From NCBI GenBank assembly GCA_021229015.1, contig CM037789.1, positions 40,336,926-40,400,925 of the forward strand: 64,000 nt of DNA. Reading direction: 5' to 3'. The position numbers and the translations under genes are program-made. A model generated the notes under the pieces. The model was not told where the DNA came from, did not search any database, and saw nothing but the letters and a program-made list of their open reading frames with translations. How positions within the stretch are numbered: position 1 is the stretch's first letter; each line of letters starts with the position of its first letter. Source of the stretch: Solen grandis. Taxonomy: Eukaryota > Mollusca > Bivalvia > Adapedonta > Solenidae. This document shows, one piece after another, positions 23,653-37,373 of this stretch.

Positions 23653-25156
23653 GATTCTTTTTATCATATGACCTTAACTCAGTAATATGTGGTCATAACA
23701 ACAAAATAAACTCATAATTTACTGGTGTGGTGGGGTTGGTTAATAAAGCTAAAGAACAATCATTTTAAAATAAACCATAAGTTCTTATGACGTCATATTA
23801 AAATATTGAGTTTAAGTAATGACGTGAAATGTATTAATCGTGGCATGACAACACGCACGTGACGCGATGTAATATTTTGAATAGATTATAAAATACAATA
23901 GTTTCAGCAATTAATAGGAAAAAACCCTTTACCCATTTTTTTTAATGTTTAAGCATGTATGAATCAAGTATTGTACAATTGTATCACATGATATTAGATT
24001 TCCTCTCAAACTTCAGCTATTATTCTCTGTAGATGTACTTTTTAATTCACTCGATATATAACATATCTGTCGACATGTAATCATGTTTTAAGCTATGACG
24101 ACTGCGGACAAACCGCTTCAATGTTAACATACTAATAAGTGCACAGAAAACTATGTCGAAATGTTACAATATCATTTTTCAATAAATTATGACGAAAATT
24201 GTATAGAAACACCAGTGAATAAATTATTGAGGCAATCGATTGCTTTTCTAATCTTATATCGGTTGTATGTTCAGTTTTATACCATGTATGACAGTTTTGT
24301 TATTTTAAGTGACTTAATACTGATACATTTGCGTTATATTGGTGTACGCCTCAGTGTCATTTTTGTTGTCATATTACTCTGGAAACTTTTTAATCACTCA
24401 TCGATTCATAATTTTATTTTAGCTCCAAACTAGGAAGGCACTATACATGTTTAATGACACTGATTGCGGTCAGTTATCCAAGCTACGACCTACATTCTAG
24501 TAGCAGTGTTATAACACATTAAAGAGGCGTGCAAATGCTAAAGCTGATCTCAAACTTGATGAAACATAAGTGTATAATATATTTATAAATATCCATTCCC
24601 CAAAACATGTATCTACTGATTCAAGATTATATATATAATTATTAAAACGTATTATATATGAAATTATGAGCGCTAACAATCGCTAAAGTGAACAATTATC
24701 CACTGAAAGCCTAAAAGGCTCAGCAGCCTCTTTTAAATTAATGCTGATAATCTCTCCTGGCTGTCAATGGACGCAGTTGTAATACACAAAACTTCACATA
24801 ACAAGGAAAATCGAGATAAGTAAATGTGTCATTTTAGAATGTGGACAAAAAGAAAACAAAATATGAACATGGCGTGATGTGACGAATTTGTTTCATTATA
24901 CTCTATTTTTTCTTGATATATCGTTAGTCGCGATCATATTTGTAGTTTGCATAAATCTTACATAAAACGTGCGTCTTGATCAAGCGAAGACCTTCAGTCT
25001 CCAAAGTCCTAACCAGTCCGATCGATAAATCTTAACTCATTAACACTATTATCTTCTGTCCAACAAGCTGGTTAGTCTCAAACTCATTGGTTTAAGTCCC
25101 ACTGATTGGTCGGTTCATACAGGTGGGAATGTTATTGATTTGTCAAAATAATGATC

Positions 25157-25769
25157 TTTATAAGATATGAAACGTTTGTACAACGTGGTAAGTAAAGTGA
25201 ATAAAGGTTTAAGCTATTCTAAAACATTCAATGAGAAATACTTCACTGGCATACCTATGTACAGCTGTATTGTATGTTTCCTAAGTGACGTTGTGTTGCT
25301 AATGATTTATATAAAGACAAAAGCTTGCATATGGCACGGTTTTATAGTATACGTCTATTGGATACCGGGTACTGTTAAAGTCAACTTAGTGCATATATGG
25401 TGCAAGAAACTGTTCTTACATTCGTAGAAAAAATCATACCTGATTATGCATTTTCCAATATCTTTTATTACGTTGAGAATTTTTCCTATAAGGACAGCAA
25501 AGTTAATTAAGATATATATACAAAAGTGTTTTTTTCTTTTACTATGAAAAGAATATTTTCTAATTGAAATAGGGTTTATTAATAAGACATACATGATAGA
25601 ATTTTTTTTTGAAAGATTGCACTTGGTGCAATGCATGGTCACAGATTACACGATTAGTGGAGCCATGAGGGCATATCAAAAATGTTTCTGGCCTAACGTT
25701 ATTAAAAATGTGATTTGTATTTTAGATTTTCGACATTTATTTCAACGCATTCGTTCGACGATGCTGTCT
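25157..25769 (+). promoter_or_regulatory. Upstream conserved block (unit 2)
   Basis: Unit 2 counterpart of the block at 17415-18048. The reading frame seen in unit 1 is shifted here (GTGCATATATGG replaces GTGCAATTTATGG), which argues against coding. Confidence 0.5.
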
Positions 25770-27322
25770 TAAAGCATTTCAGCGGCTCTTTTTACTAACG
25801 GACAGATTTTCCTAAATTTTTGCACACATGTACTTTAAACCCTAAATAAAAAATATTTGAATTAAAAATCGGGGGTCACCATGCTCGTTTTAGAGACTTA
25901 TATTATGGTAAACTTTACTGTTTGCTAAAATTTGAAGAAAAAAAAACAAACAAAAAAAACATAAAAAAAACAAGAATCAAAGCAATAAAAAATGAGAAGA
26001 TGGCATTCTTAATATTTTAATAACATCAAAATATTTTCCAGAATATTTTATCACAGTTTATAACTTATTATGCGTTTTATAAGTTACAGGTGAAGATATT
26101 GTAAAAATGCATGGAAAATACAAAACGAACAAAAATCTTCATTGTGTTAGGACAAAAATATATACTAAATCTACCCAAAAGCTGCGAAATTATATGCATA
26201 TATGTTTTTTCTTGATAAAAAATACCAACGTATATATTGCCTTTATTTATTTCAGATTCAATCCTCTGCTATAAAGACTTTTGAAAATGTAAGAAAAATG
26301 TATACCTCACCATATTTGTCTTTTCTATAAAACTGTTTCTAAATTAAATGTTTACCACTTTGCCTTAAAACACTAAAATGTAATTATTAAACCCTCAAAT
26401 TCTTGCAATGTTAGTTTGAATCATGTTTTTAATTAATGAATATTAAAATTTGGGTCCTCTTTAACATTTACTGAAAAAAAAAAAGATTTTCGAGAATTCA
26501 TTTTCAACAAAGTTAATTACGCTGGAATGTCCTTAATTTTACTATTATGACAGTCTAAATGTGTTTCGACAGCCCCGTTACATCATCATTACTGTCACAA
26601 CAATAAATGTATTTCTTATTTCAGTCTTGCAAGTATGTAAAAATCCAAATCAAGGTTATACAGGGAACGAGTAAAAGATATAGAAGTATCACACAGTGAC
26701 TGCTGCTACTGCAACTTGTTAGGTGTGGTCAGACGCATACGTGCTTTGGATTCCCCCTCCCCATTTCTCTTTAGTTTTTCCATCGATTGAATAAATCAGC
26801 CTAAGTTTTATTATCAGACTATGATTTGGGCCATGTTAAAAGCGTTCTGATGTACCCTCTTGGAAATTATGTCATTTTTTTTGCCTTTAAGCGTACTTGA
26901 TACAATTACAAATGAACGCATTTCTATTTGATGCATGTTTTCTACGTATTCCATTTTTTTTTTTAAAAATGGCCGACAGGAAATTTTAATAATTCTAGCA
27001 GTGAACAACACCTTTTCTCCAATGGTATATGAGTCATAATTAATAAATACAGTATATCTGTCTTTAAACAAAAATCAGATAACAAAGTGGAATATTTTGA
27101 TGATGATTTTCATAATTCGAAAATTGCAATTTAATAACAAAACGCCATTCGCTGTTCTGTTAAAAAAGGGAATAAAACAGGAATGATAGAAAAAAAAAGT
27201 TTAGTCTCAATTAATAGCAACATTGAAATAGTACGTACCTTTGTATCCAAACAAAAATGTGCAACTTGATTGGTATTATCATATTCTATGAAGTCTTGCT
27301 TCTTAATTATATAAGGAATGTG

Positions 27323-27505
27323 TGTGTGCCATATGGTACCCTGCATTCCTTTTACGAAAGACTGACTTAATTCGTATTAATAATATGAATATACTTCTAT
27401 GCGAGTTTTAAAAGAACCGAATTAATTCCGAAAGAAGAATATTTTGTCCTGCATTAATTTTTGATGAGTATAAATAGAGAGAAGAAGCCAACATCAAATC
27501 ATTCC
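27323..27505 (+). promoter_or_regulatory. Promoter of secreted gene copy 2
   Basis: TATAAATA at 27469-27476; initiator TCATTCC at 27499-27505 with +1 at 27501. Noncoding exon 1 is 27501-27529, then donor GTAAGT. Sequence and spacing match copy 1, including the upstream CCATATGG near-palindrome. Confidence 0.8.
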
Positions 27506-27954
27506 ATTCGGATCTCCAATTGAAACAAGGTAAGTTTTCTTATTTAAAACTAATTATTCCTTATATATTACATGCATGAGTATACACGTATAAGCCTGTT
27601 GTACAGTTTGAGAAAATGATTTGACTTGAAGCTCATAGCTTAAATAGTCTCTCACTAACAACTTTTAAATATTATCATACAAGATATTTCGTTTTTTGTC
27701 TCTAAAAAAACTAAGCTGTATATTTAAGTGTATTATCTCATTAACTTAAAGCAGCTCATTTTCAGGCACATAGAACAACGAGATGTTTTAAAAAAGAGTG
27801 TTATTGTTATCATTATTATTATCATTATCTTCATAATATCATGTAAAAGAACCTTATGAATACCATACTCTCTTTTAACCTGTCTTATCTTTACATTTCT
27901 GATATTGTTGTTTTAACCCATTGACATTTTTTAAAAAAAATTTATTTCATTCCT

Positions 27955-28570
27955 AAACATAAGCCTTGGGGTTAAGTTTTTCCGCAATTTTCAAGATTAC
28001 TTAATGACATTTATACCTTACGACATTTCCTCATTTAATATCATTCAAGGGTTAAGCTCTTTATTCGATCAATGTCATAGTTATGCCAATTTTTCATTGT
28101 TTAAGCGCCTAGCTCCCCCCTCACTTTATACTATAGAGATTAGCTTTTAACTTAATGCCATAATAATGTCCTTCCTTTGTTTAAACGTTATTCTCATACA
28201 TTCATATCATGGTTATCACATTTTTTTCTTCTACTAGAGTTTAGCTCTTCACTCACTAAATTAAAACCCCCTTTTTCACCATACATGTAGAATGTAATTC
28301 TCCTTCCTCTCTTTCATTCATTCCACGTCTTAGCATTCACCCCTTTACCCCCTTAAAATCTTACATTTTTTTTCTTCCTTCGCTTTTGTCTTTAGCTCTT
28401 CTCTGGCTAAATATCATAAATATGCTCTTCCCTCTGTCTTTAAGATTCAATCTTGTCACTCACTCAATATCGTGATTATTTCCTTCTATCTTTGTTTTAG
28501 CGTTACTGCTTCATTCACTTTATATCCTAGTTACACGCATGTACCTTTACTTACTCGATAAACTCTTCAC
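27955..28570. repeat. Intron 1 minisatellite (copy 2)
   Basis: The same degenerate pyrimidine-rich units as in copy 1 within a 1108-bp intron. Small losses occur around 28255-28310, where copy 1 has extra C-rich bases. Confidence 0.6.
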
Positions 28571-28644
28571 ACAATTCATATCAAATTCACGTCATTTTTT
28601 CTTTATTATGGTATTAAATGCACCGTTACTGTTGCAGCTGAAGA

Positions 28645-29643
28645 ATGTCTTTGCGACTTTTCTTTGCTCTTTTGCTGGTATGCATCGTCTTAGTGGCAGC
28701 AAAGCCTAAAAAACAAGGTAATGATAATAGTTTTCCTTTAATTCAGATTATTAAATGGGTACTCACATAGGTAAACAGTATTTTATGAAAGCTTTTATAT
28801 TCAGGATTCAAATACATGTAAACTGTTTTATGTTTTCTCTTGAAGTTTAAACTCCTGGCCTACTTTCCCCCCTCTTTATCATCGTTAAAAGTAATGTTGA
28901 CTGTATCTCAAAACCATTGACAATTTGAATAAGATAAAAAGATATTTTGAACAGCGGATGGATGCGCGTTAAAGCATTACTTTTTAATCCGCCGATTGCG
29001 ATAGTGAGGATGCTTTGATAACGAGTTTTAATCTATGCTGATTTTTACTTCTTAAATGCTTCGTAGCTAATGATTTGTACCTCATATAACCGTTCTAAAT
29101 TCTCAATTATTTTCTTTCCCTTTCCTTTTGAATCTTGTTATATATAAATAACTTATATATGTCTATAATCGCAGATTATAACAAAAGTACCTTGAGTTCA
29201 TCATCATACAATTATAAAAGGTATCTATTTTTCAGTTAATCTAACAAAAGCCTTGAAAAAGCCATTTGTTTTTGTTGCTATTTTCAACTCTTATTTTAAT
29301 TCTAAAAACTAAAATTTTATACCAGTTGATGAATTTTAATTGCAATATTATTATCACCGCAGCCAAGGGAAAAGGAATCGGTCTATTAAAACCGAAAAAA
29401 GCTCCAATCGACATTTCGGCTTTGGAAAAATTAGCAACTGACAAAGACTCGGAAGAATCCAGTGAGTGTCAAGATGAAGTTATTGAAGTGCTGAAAACTA
29501 TTAAAGAAATGATGCATGACATAAGAGCCGCAATCAGTTCTCCTGAAAGCACTGAAGTGGAAGAAGCATCCAATTCCACAAGCGGAACGAATTCCTCTTC
29601 TCTCTATAACACACCCATTCCTCCCAAAACGACATATCCTTAA
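28645..29643 (+). CDS. Small secreted Lys/Ser/Glu-rich protein, tandem copy 2
   Basis: Join of 28645-28717 and 29363-29643, 117 residues; noncoding exon 1 is 27501-27529. Introns are 1108 and 645 bp. The signal-peptide exon is base-for-base identical to copy 1. The terminal exon differs at five bases and every one changes an amino acid: Ser45Leu, Ile74Met, Ser79Arg, Ser88Thr and Arg97Thr. Intron 2 differs at only four of 645 bases. The 5' leader lacks the extra ATG (CTGAAGAATG instead of ATGAAGAATG), so this looks like the cleanest of the three genes. Same domain layout and same uncertainty about function as copy 1. Confidence 0.88.
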
Positions 29644-29735
29644 GAATGAGATGAATTAAAGATTTATCAACTTTAACTTGATGGTTTGTCCCTTATTCTA
29701 TTCCCAATTTGCTTGGTAACAAAGTGGAGACTATA

Positions 29736-29741
29736 AATAAA
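29736..29741 (+). terminator. Poly(A) signal, copy 2
   Basis: AATAAA at the same distance from the stop codon as in copy 1, followed by an A-rich stretch. Confidence 0.75.
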
Positions 29742-31290
29742 AAGAAAAAAAAAAAAAACAGTTCGTGTCAGTATCCATTACCTGGCCTATTATTAAAGAT
29801 TATTCAATCAATTACAGGAGAAATATAGATTTATCAAGCATGTCGAAAGCACAAATAACTGGTCACATATATTTAGTATTAAGTTTTATGATAAAATATA
29901 CCATACACAGCAATTTTACATCATTTTGTTATAACTGATATTGATAGGAATATGACTAATGTATTCATATTGCAATGTCTATTATTTTCACCTATCGTGA
30001 AATTTTATAAGAAATATGGTCTAACTCTGTATTTCAGACAAGAAATAAAAATGTGTTTATACTAAAATCGACAATTCTCCCGAAGAATAGAAATCAAATG
30101 GTCAAACGTTGACGTTGCAGCAACATTTTACTTACGTTGTGTAAACGTTGCACATAATGTTGCAACAAATCAAATATGCATGAATTACATCTCAACTAAT
30201 ACACAATATTAACACATCTACAAATACGATACAACTGTATATATGTATATGTTGCGATATCAACGTTATGTAATATATATTGCATTGCTTTCACGAGTTG
30301 CTTTTGATTAACCTTCACACTATACATGAGTGCTCGCATGCGCACGAATGTATGTGGGCGGTTTAATAAAGCCAGTGCAATATATGCCTTGTATGCCGTG
30401 GCTATCGAAGAAAAAACCCGTGAAAATTACCAATCAGTGAAAGGAATATTTCACTTTACCAAATCAAGTAACTCTTTCCAAAACAAAAAAAACAAACAAA
30501 AAAACTCACATGTCGGTGCCTTCTGTACAGTTGCGCAAATTTGAATTGAGAAGAATGTACTGAATTATTTTCGCGTTTGACCTTGGATCTCAAATAATTC
30601 AGACAAACTCAGTTTCTAATATTTGGAGAACATTATTAGTGATGTGATTTGAAGGGTTTCCAGAGTGTTTGGAAATCATTTACATCAAACAAAGAATAAT
30701 TAGGGCTTGTGAGAAAGGTACATTTTTTTTGCTTCGAATGCGCTATATACTATTAAAAAGGTGAAGAAAATTCTTCTCCGATGCAAAATTTACTGTCTGT
30801 AACATCTTAAAATGACGTAACTTACCACGTAGTATGACCACACTGCTAATGTCTACTTAATTTTAATATTTTATGGCCAAATATAAAAAATATGTTGAAA
30901 AAAAAGAAAGAAAACAGTTGAGGAAAAAATGATTTGGACACTCTGTATAAGGATGAATACTGAGGACCACCTCCAGGATCGTATCGAGAATATAATTATT
31001 TTGAGTGGTCACAATACTGTGCAAATATTTGAGTGTCCGCCATTACTGTGCGGTTATCTGGATACCTGCATGGTCAGCCATTACTGTGCGGTTATCTGGA
31101 TAACTGCATGATTTTTCACCAGTTAATGCATGGGCGTGGAAACTCCACCCACTAAAATGTGTGCGGTATCCAGTTTAAACATGGTTACTTTTCATCAGAA
31201 AACTACCTAGGCCGTTTTACAAGACAAAGCTGTAGCATTATTATTACTAACATAAATACATTATATATTTTAACCAAAATATATAGGAAC

Positions 31291-31425
31291 TGACATGAGT
31301 TGTCATTTTATATCAACCTTTACTAAACGATTTCATGAAAATAATAATTAGCGAGCCCCTGGCGAGCTAAATACAATTTTCATGATTGAGTTTAATAAAA
31401 CTTATATGAATGGCAACTCATGTCA
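31291..31425. mobile_element. 135-bp MITE-like element (unit 2 copy)
   Basis: Same length and ends as the copy at 23518-23652. Confidence 0.65.
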
Positions 31426-32929
31426 GATTCTTTTTATCATATGACCTTAACTCAGTAATATGTGGTCATAACAACAAAATAAACTCATAATTTACTGGTG
31501 TGGTGGGGTTGGTTAATAAAGCTAAAGAACAATCATTTTAAAATAAACCATAAGTTCTTATGACGTCATATTAAAATATTGAGTTTAAGTAATGACGTGA
31601 AATGTATTAATCGTGGCATGACAACACGCACGTGACGCGATGTAATATTTTGAATAGATTATAAAATACAATAGTTTCAGCAATTAATAGGAAAAAACCC
31701 TTTACCCATTTTTTTTAATGTTTAAGCATGTATGAATCAAGTATTGTACAATTGTATCACATGATATTAGATTTCCTCTCAAACTTGAGCTATTATTCTC
31801 TGTAGATGTACTTTTTAATTCACTCGATATATAACATATCTGTCGACATGTAATCATGTTTTAAGCTATGACGACTGCGGACAAACCGCTTCAATGTTAA
31901 CATACTAATAAGTGCACAGAAAACTATGTCGAAATGTTACAATATCATTTTTCAATAAATTATGACGAAAATTGTATAGAAACACCAGTGAATAAATTAT
32001 TGAGGCAATCGATTGCTTTTCTAATCTTATATCGGTTGTATGTTCAGTTTTATACCATGTATGACAGTTTTGTTATTTTAAGTGACTTAATACTGATACA
32101 TTTGCGTTATATTGGTGTACGCCTCAGTGTCATTTTTGTTGTCATATTACTCTGGAAACTTTTAATCACTCATCGATTCATAATTTTATTTTAGCTCCAA
32201 ACTAGGAAGGCACTATACATGTTTAATGACACTGATTGCGGTCAGTTATCCAAGCTACGACCTACATTCTAGTAGCAGTGTTATAACACATTAAAGAGGC
32301 GTGCAAATGCTAAAGCTGATCTCAAACTTGATGAAACATAAGTGTATAATATATTTATAAATATCCATTCCCCAAAACATGTATCTACTGATTCAAGATT
32401 ATATATATAATTATTAAAACGTATTATATATGAAATTATGAGCGCTAACAATCGCTAAAGTGAACAATTATCCACTGAAAGCCTAAAAGGCTCAGCAGCC
32501 TCTTTTAAATTAATGCTGATAATCTCTCCTGGCTGTCAATGGACGCAGTTGTAATACACAAAACTTCACATAACAAGGAAAATCGAGATAAGTAAATGTG
32601 TCATTTTAGAATGTGGACAAAAAGAAAACAAAATATGAACATGGCGTGATGTGACGAATTTGTTTCATTATACTCTATTTTTTCTTGATATATCGTTAGT
32701 CGCGATCATATTTGTAGTTTGCATAAATCTTACATAAAACGTGCGTCTTGATCAAGCGAAGACCTTCAGTCTCCAAAGTCCTAACCAGTCCGATCGATAA
32801 ATCTTAACTCATTAACACTATTATCTTCTGTCCAACAAGCTGGTTAGTCTCAAACTCATTGGTTTAAGTCCCACTGATTGGTCGGTTCATACAGGTGGGA
32901 ATGTTATTGATTTGTCAAAATAATGATCT

Positions 32930-33563
32930 TTATAAGATATGAAACGTTTGTACAACGTGGTAAGTAAAGTGAATAAAGGTTTAAGCTATTCTAAAACATT
33001 CAATGAGAAATACTTCACTGGCATACCTATGTACAGCTGTATTGTATGTTTCCTAAGTGACGTTGTGTTGCTAATGATTTATATAAAGACAAAAGCTTGC
33101 ATATGGCACGGTTTTATAGTATACGTCTATTGGATACCGGGTACTGTTAAAGTCAACTTAGTGCATATATGGTGCAAGAAACTGTTCTTACATTCGTAGA
33201 AAAAATCATACCTGATTATGCATTTTCCAATATCTTTTATTACGTTGAGAATTTTTCCTATAAGGACAGCAAAGTTAATTAAGATATATATACAAAAGTG
33301 TTTTGTTTCTTTTCACTATCGAATAAGAACAAATCGTAAAGCTTTTTATTTTCTAATTGAAATAGGGTTTATTAATAAGACATACATGATAGAATTTTTT
33401 TTTGAAAGATTGCACTTGGTGCAATGCATGGTCACAGATTACACGATTAGTGGAGCCATGAGGGCATATCAAAAATGTTTCTGGCCTAACGTTATTAAAA
33501 ATGTGATTTGTATTTTAGATTTTCGACATTTATTTCAACGCATTCGTTCGACGATGCTGTCTT
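32930..33563 (+). promoter_or_regulatory. Upstream conserved block (unit 3)
   Basis: Unit 3 counterpart of 17415-18048. Reading frames differ from unit 1, as in unit 2. Confidence 0.5.
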
Positions 33564-35054
33564 AAAGCATTTCAGCGGCTCTTTTTACTAACGGACAGAT
33601 TTTCCTAAATTTTTGCACACATGTACTTTAAACCCTAAATAAAAAATATTTGAATTAAAAATCGGGGGTCACCATGCTCGTTTTAGAGACTTATATTATG
33701 GTAAACTTTACTGTTTGCTAAAATTTGAAAAAAAAAAACAAAAAAAAAAAAAACATAAAAAAAACAAGAATCAAAGCAATAAAAAATGAGAAGATGGCAT
33801 TCTTAATATTTTAATAACATCAAAATATTTTCCAGAATATTTTATCACAGTTTATAACTTATTATGCGTTTTATAAGTTACAGGTGAAGATATTGTAAAA
33901 ATGCATGGAAAATACAAAACGAACAAAAATCTTCATTGTGTTAGGACAAAAATATATACTAAATCTACCCAAAAGCTGCGAAATTATATGCATATATGTT
34001 TTTTCTTGATAAAAAATACCAACGTATATATTGCCTTTATTTATTTCAGATTCAATCCTCTGCTATAAAGACTTTTGAAAATGTAAGAAAAATGTATACC
34101 TCACCATATTTGTCTTTTCTATAAAACTGTTTCTAAATTAAATGTTTAGCCTACTTTGCCTTAAAACACTAAAATGTAATTATTAAACCCTCAAATTCTT
34201 GCAATGTTAGTTTGAATCATGTTTTTAATTAATGAATATTAAAATTTGGGTCCTCTTTAACATTTATGAAAAAAAAAAAGATTTTCGAGAATTCATTTTC
34301 AACAAAGTTAATTGGAAATTTTACTATTATGACAGTCTAAATGTGTTTCGACAGCCCCGTTACATCATCATTACTGTCACAACAATAAATGTATTTCTTA
34401 TTTCAGTCTTGCAAGTATGTAAAAATCCAAATCAAGGTTATACAGGGAACGAGTAAAAGATATAGAAGTATCACACAGTGACTGCTGCTACTGCAACTTG
34501 TTAGGTGTGGTCAGACGCATACGTGCTTTGGATTCCCCCTCCCCATTTCTCTTTAGTTTTTCCATCGATTGAATAAATCAGCCTAAGTTTTATTATCAGA
34601 CTATGATTTGGGCCATGTTAAAAGCGTTCTGATGTACCCTCTTGGAAATTATGTCATTTTTTTTGCCTTTAAGCGTACTTGATACAATTACAAATGAACG
34701 CATTTCTATTTGATGCATGTTTTCTACGTATTCCATTTTTTTTTTTTAAAAATGGCCGACAGGAAATTTTAATAATTCTAGCAGTGAACAACACCTTTTA
34801 AACTGTCTTTAAACAAAAATCAGATAACAAAGTGGAATATTTTTTTTTTCGAAAATTGCAATTTAATAACAAAACGCCATTCGCTGTTCTGTTAAAAAAG
34901 GGAATAAAACAGGAATGATAGAAAAAAAAAGTTTAGTCTCAATTAATAGCAACATTGAAATAGTACGTACCTTTGTATCCAAACAAAAATGTGCAACTTG
35001 ATTGGTATTATCATATTCTATGAAGTCTTGCTTCTTAATTATATAAGGAATGTG

Positions 35055-35237
35055 TGTGTGCCATATGGTACCCTGCATTCCTTTTACGAAAGACTGACTT
35101 AATTCGTATTAATAATATGAATATACTTCTATGCGAGTTTTAAAAGAACCGAATTAATTCCGAAAGAAGAATATTTTGTCCTGCATTAATTTTTGATGAG
35201 TATAAAAAGAGAGAAGAAGCCAACATCAAATCATTCC
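35055..35237 (+). promoter_or_regulatory. Promoter of secreted gene copy 3, TATA variant
   Basis: The TATA element is TATAAAAA (35201-35208), where the other three genes have TATAAATA. The initiator TCATTCC at 35231-35237 gives +1 at 35233. Noncoding exon 1 is 35233-35261, then donor GTAAGT. TATAAAAA is still a usable TATA box, so a large loss of activity is not implied. Confidence 0.8.
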
Positions 35238-35694
35238 ATTCGGATCTCCAATTGAAACAAGGTAAGTTTTCTTATTTAAAACTAATTATTCCTTATATAT
35301 TACATGCATGAGTATACACGTATAAGCCTGTTGTACAGTTTGAGAAAATGATTTGACTTGAAGCTCATAGCTTAAATAGTCTCTCACTAACAACTTTTAA
35401 ATATTATCATACAAGATATTTCGTTTTTTGTCTCTAAAAAAACTAAGCTGTATATTTAAGTGTATTATCTCATTGACTTAAAGCAGCTCATTTTCAGGCA
35501 CATAGAACAACGAGATGTTTTAAAAAAGAGTGTTATTGTTATCATTATTATTATCATTATCTTCATAATATCATGTAAAAGAACCTTATGAATACCATAC
35601 TCTCTTTTAACCTGTCTTATCTTTACATTTCTGATATTGTTGTTTTAACCCATTGACATTTTTAAAAAAAAAATTATTTCATTCCTAAACATAA

Positions 35695-36195
35695 GCCTTG
35701 GGGTTAAGTTTTTCCGCAATTTTCAAGATTACTTAATGACATTTATACCTTACGACATTTCCTCATTTAATATCATTCAAGGGTTAAGCTCTTTATTCGA
35801 TCAATGTCATAGTTATGCCAATTTTTCATTGTTTAAGCGTTATTCTCATACATTCATATCATGGTTATCACATTTTTTTCTTCTACTAGAGTTTAGCTCT
35901 TCACTCACTGAAACTTAAAATATGCCCCCCCTTCTTAATTTAAGCTTCAAGATTTTTACACACATACATGTAGAACTGTAATTGCATCCTTCCTCTCTTA
36001 TCATTCATTCCACGTCTTAGCATTCACCCCTTTACCCCCTTAAAATCTTACATTTGCTCTTCCCTCTGTCTTTAAGATTCAATCTTGTCACTCACTCAAT
36101 ATCGTGATTATTTCCTTCTATCTTTGTTTTAGCGTTACTGCTTCATTCACTTTATATCCTAGTTACACGCATGTACCTTTACTTACTCGATAAAC
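35695..36195. repeat. Intron 1 minisatellite, contracted (copy 3)
   Basis: This intron is 1008 bp, against 1145 and 1108 in copies 1 and 2. One block of roughly 80 bp is missing after GTTTAAGC (35838), and one of about 57 bp is missing before TTGCTCTTCCCTCTG (36054). Both are whole-unit losses typical of a slipping minisatellite. Confidence 0.65.
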
Positions 36196-36276
36196 TCTTC
36201 ACACAATTCATATCAAATTCACGTCATTTTTTCTTTATTATGGTATTAAATGCACCGTTACTGTTGCAGCTGAAGA

Positions 36277-37281
36277 ATGTCTTTGCGACTTTTCTTTGCT
36301 CTTTTGCTGGTATGCATCGTCTTAGTGGCAGCAAAGCCTAAAAAACAAGGTAATGATAATAGTTTTCCTTTAATTCAGATTATTAAATGGGTACTCACAT
36401 AGGTAAACAGTATTTTATGAAAGCTTTTATATTCAGGATTCAAATACATGTAAACTGTTTTATGTTTTCTCTTGAAGTTTAAACTCCTGGCCTACTTTCC
36501 CCCCTCTTTATCATCGTTAAAAGTAATGTTGACTGTATCTCAAAACCATTGACAATTTGAATAAGATAAAAAGATATTTTGAACAGCGGATGGATGCGCG
36601 TTAAAGCATTACTTTTTAATCCGCCGATTGCGATAGTGAGGATGCTTTGGTAACGAGTTTTAATCTATGCTGATTTTTACTTCTTAAATGCTTCGTAGCT
36701 AATGATTTGTACCTCATATAACCGTTCTAAATTCTCAATTATTTTCTTTCCCTTTCCTTTTGAATCTTGTTATATATAAATAACTTATATATGTCTATAA
36801 TCGCAGATTATAACAAAAGTACCTTGAGTTCATCATCATACAATTATAAAAGGTATCTATTTTTCAGTTAATCTAACAAAAGCCTTGAAAAAGCCATTTG
36901 TTTTTGTTGCTATTTTCAACTCTTATTTTAATTCTAAAAACTAAAATTTTATACCAGTTGATGAATTTTAATTGCAATATTATTATCACCGCAGCCAAGG
37001 GAAAAGGAATCGGTCTATTAAAACCGAAAAAAGCTCCAATCGACATTTCGGCTTTGGAAAAATTAGCAACTGACAAAGACTCGGAAGAATCCAGTGAGTG
37101 TCAAGATGAAGTTATTGAAGTGCTGAAAACTATTAAAGAAATGATGCATGACATAAGAGCCGCAATCAGTTCTCCTGAAAGCACTGAAGTGGAAGAAGCA
37201 TCCAATTCCACAAGCGGAACGAATTCCTCTTCTCTCTATAACACACCCATTCCTCCCAACACGACATATCCTTTAGAATGA
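36277..37281 (+). CDS. Small secreted Lys/Ser/Glu-rich protein, tandem copy 3 (extended C-terminus)
   Basis: Join of 36277-36349 and 36995-37281, 119 residues; noncoding exon 1 is 35233-35261. Introns are 1008 and 645 bp. Exon 2 is identical to copies 1 and 2. It shares the five substitutions of copy 2 and adds two changes: Lys113Asn, and the stop codon TAA changed to TTA. Translation then continues through Leu-Glu to a TGA two codons on, giving the tail PPNTTYPLE. Intron 2 differs from copy 2 at one base. The gene appears intact and copy 2 is its closest relative. Confidence 0.87.
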
Positions 37282-37367
37282 GATGAATTAAAGATTTATC
37301 AACTTTAACTTGATGGTTTGTCCCTTATTCTATTCCCAATTCGCTTGGTAACAAAGTGGAGACTATA

Positions 37368-37373
37368 AATAAA
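37368..37373 (+). terminator. Poly(A) signal, copy 3
   Basis: AATAAA at the position homologous to copies 1 and 2. Confidence 0.75.

Larger units (their letters stand above)
16188..23873 (+). repeat. Tandem unit 1 of a ~7.7-kb triplication
   Basis: This 7686-bp segment is repeated head-to-tail at 23874-31646 and 31647-39246 with near identity. Compared with units 2 and 3 it lacks about 67 bp after 16402, where they carry a block starting TTTTAAGCTATGACGACTGC. It has an (A)43 run at 18191-18233 where they have mixed A-rich sequence with extra bases. Near 22250 it also lacks about 55 bp that they share. It contains one complete secreted-protein gene, a 135-bp MITE and a 38-bp direct duplication (23266-23338). 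Unit 1 is the most diverged of the three. Confidence 0.95.
23874..31646 (+). repeat. Tandem unit 2 of a ~7.7-kb triplication
   Basis: This 7773-bp segment is the longest of the three. It shares the 67-bp block near 24085, the extra segment near 29972-30028 and coding variants with unit 3, so units 2 and 3 are sister copies. The junction with unit 1 reads GATGTAAT then ATTTTGAATAG. It contains the second complete gene. Confidence 0.95.
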
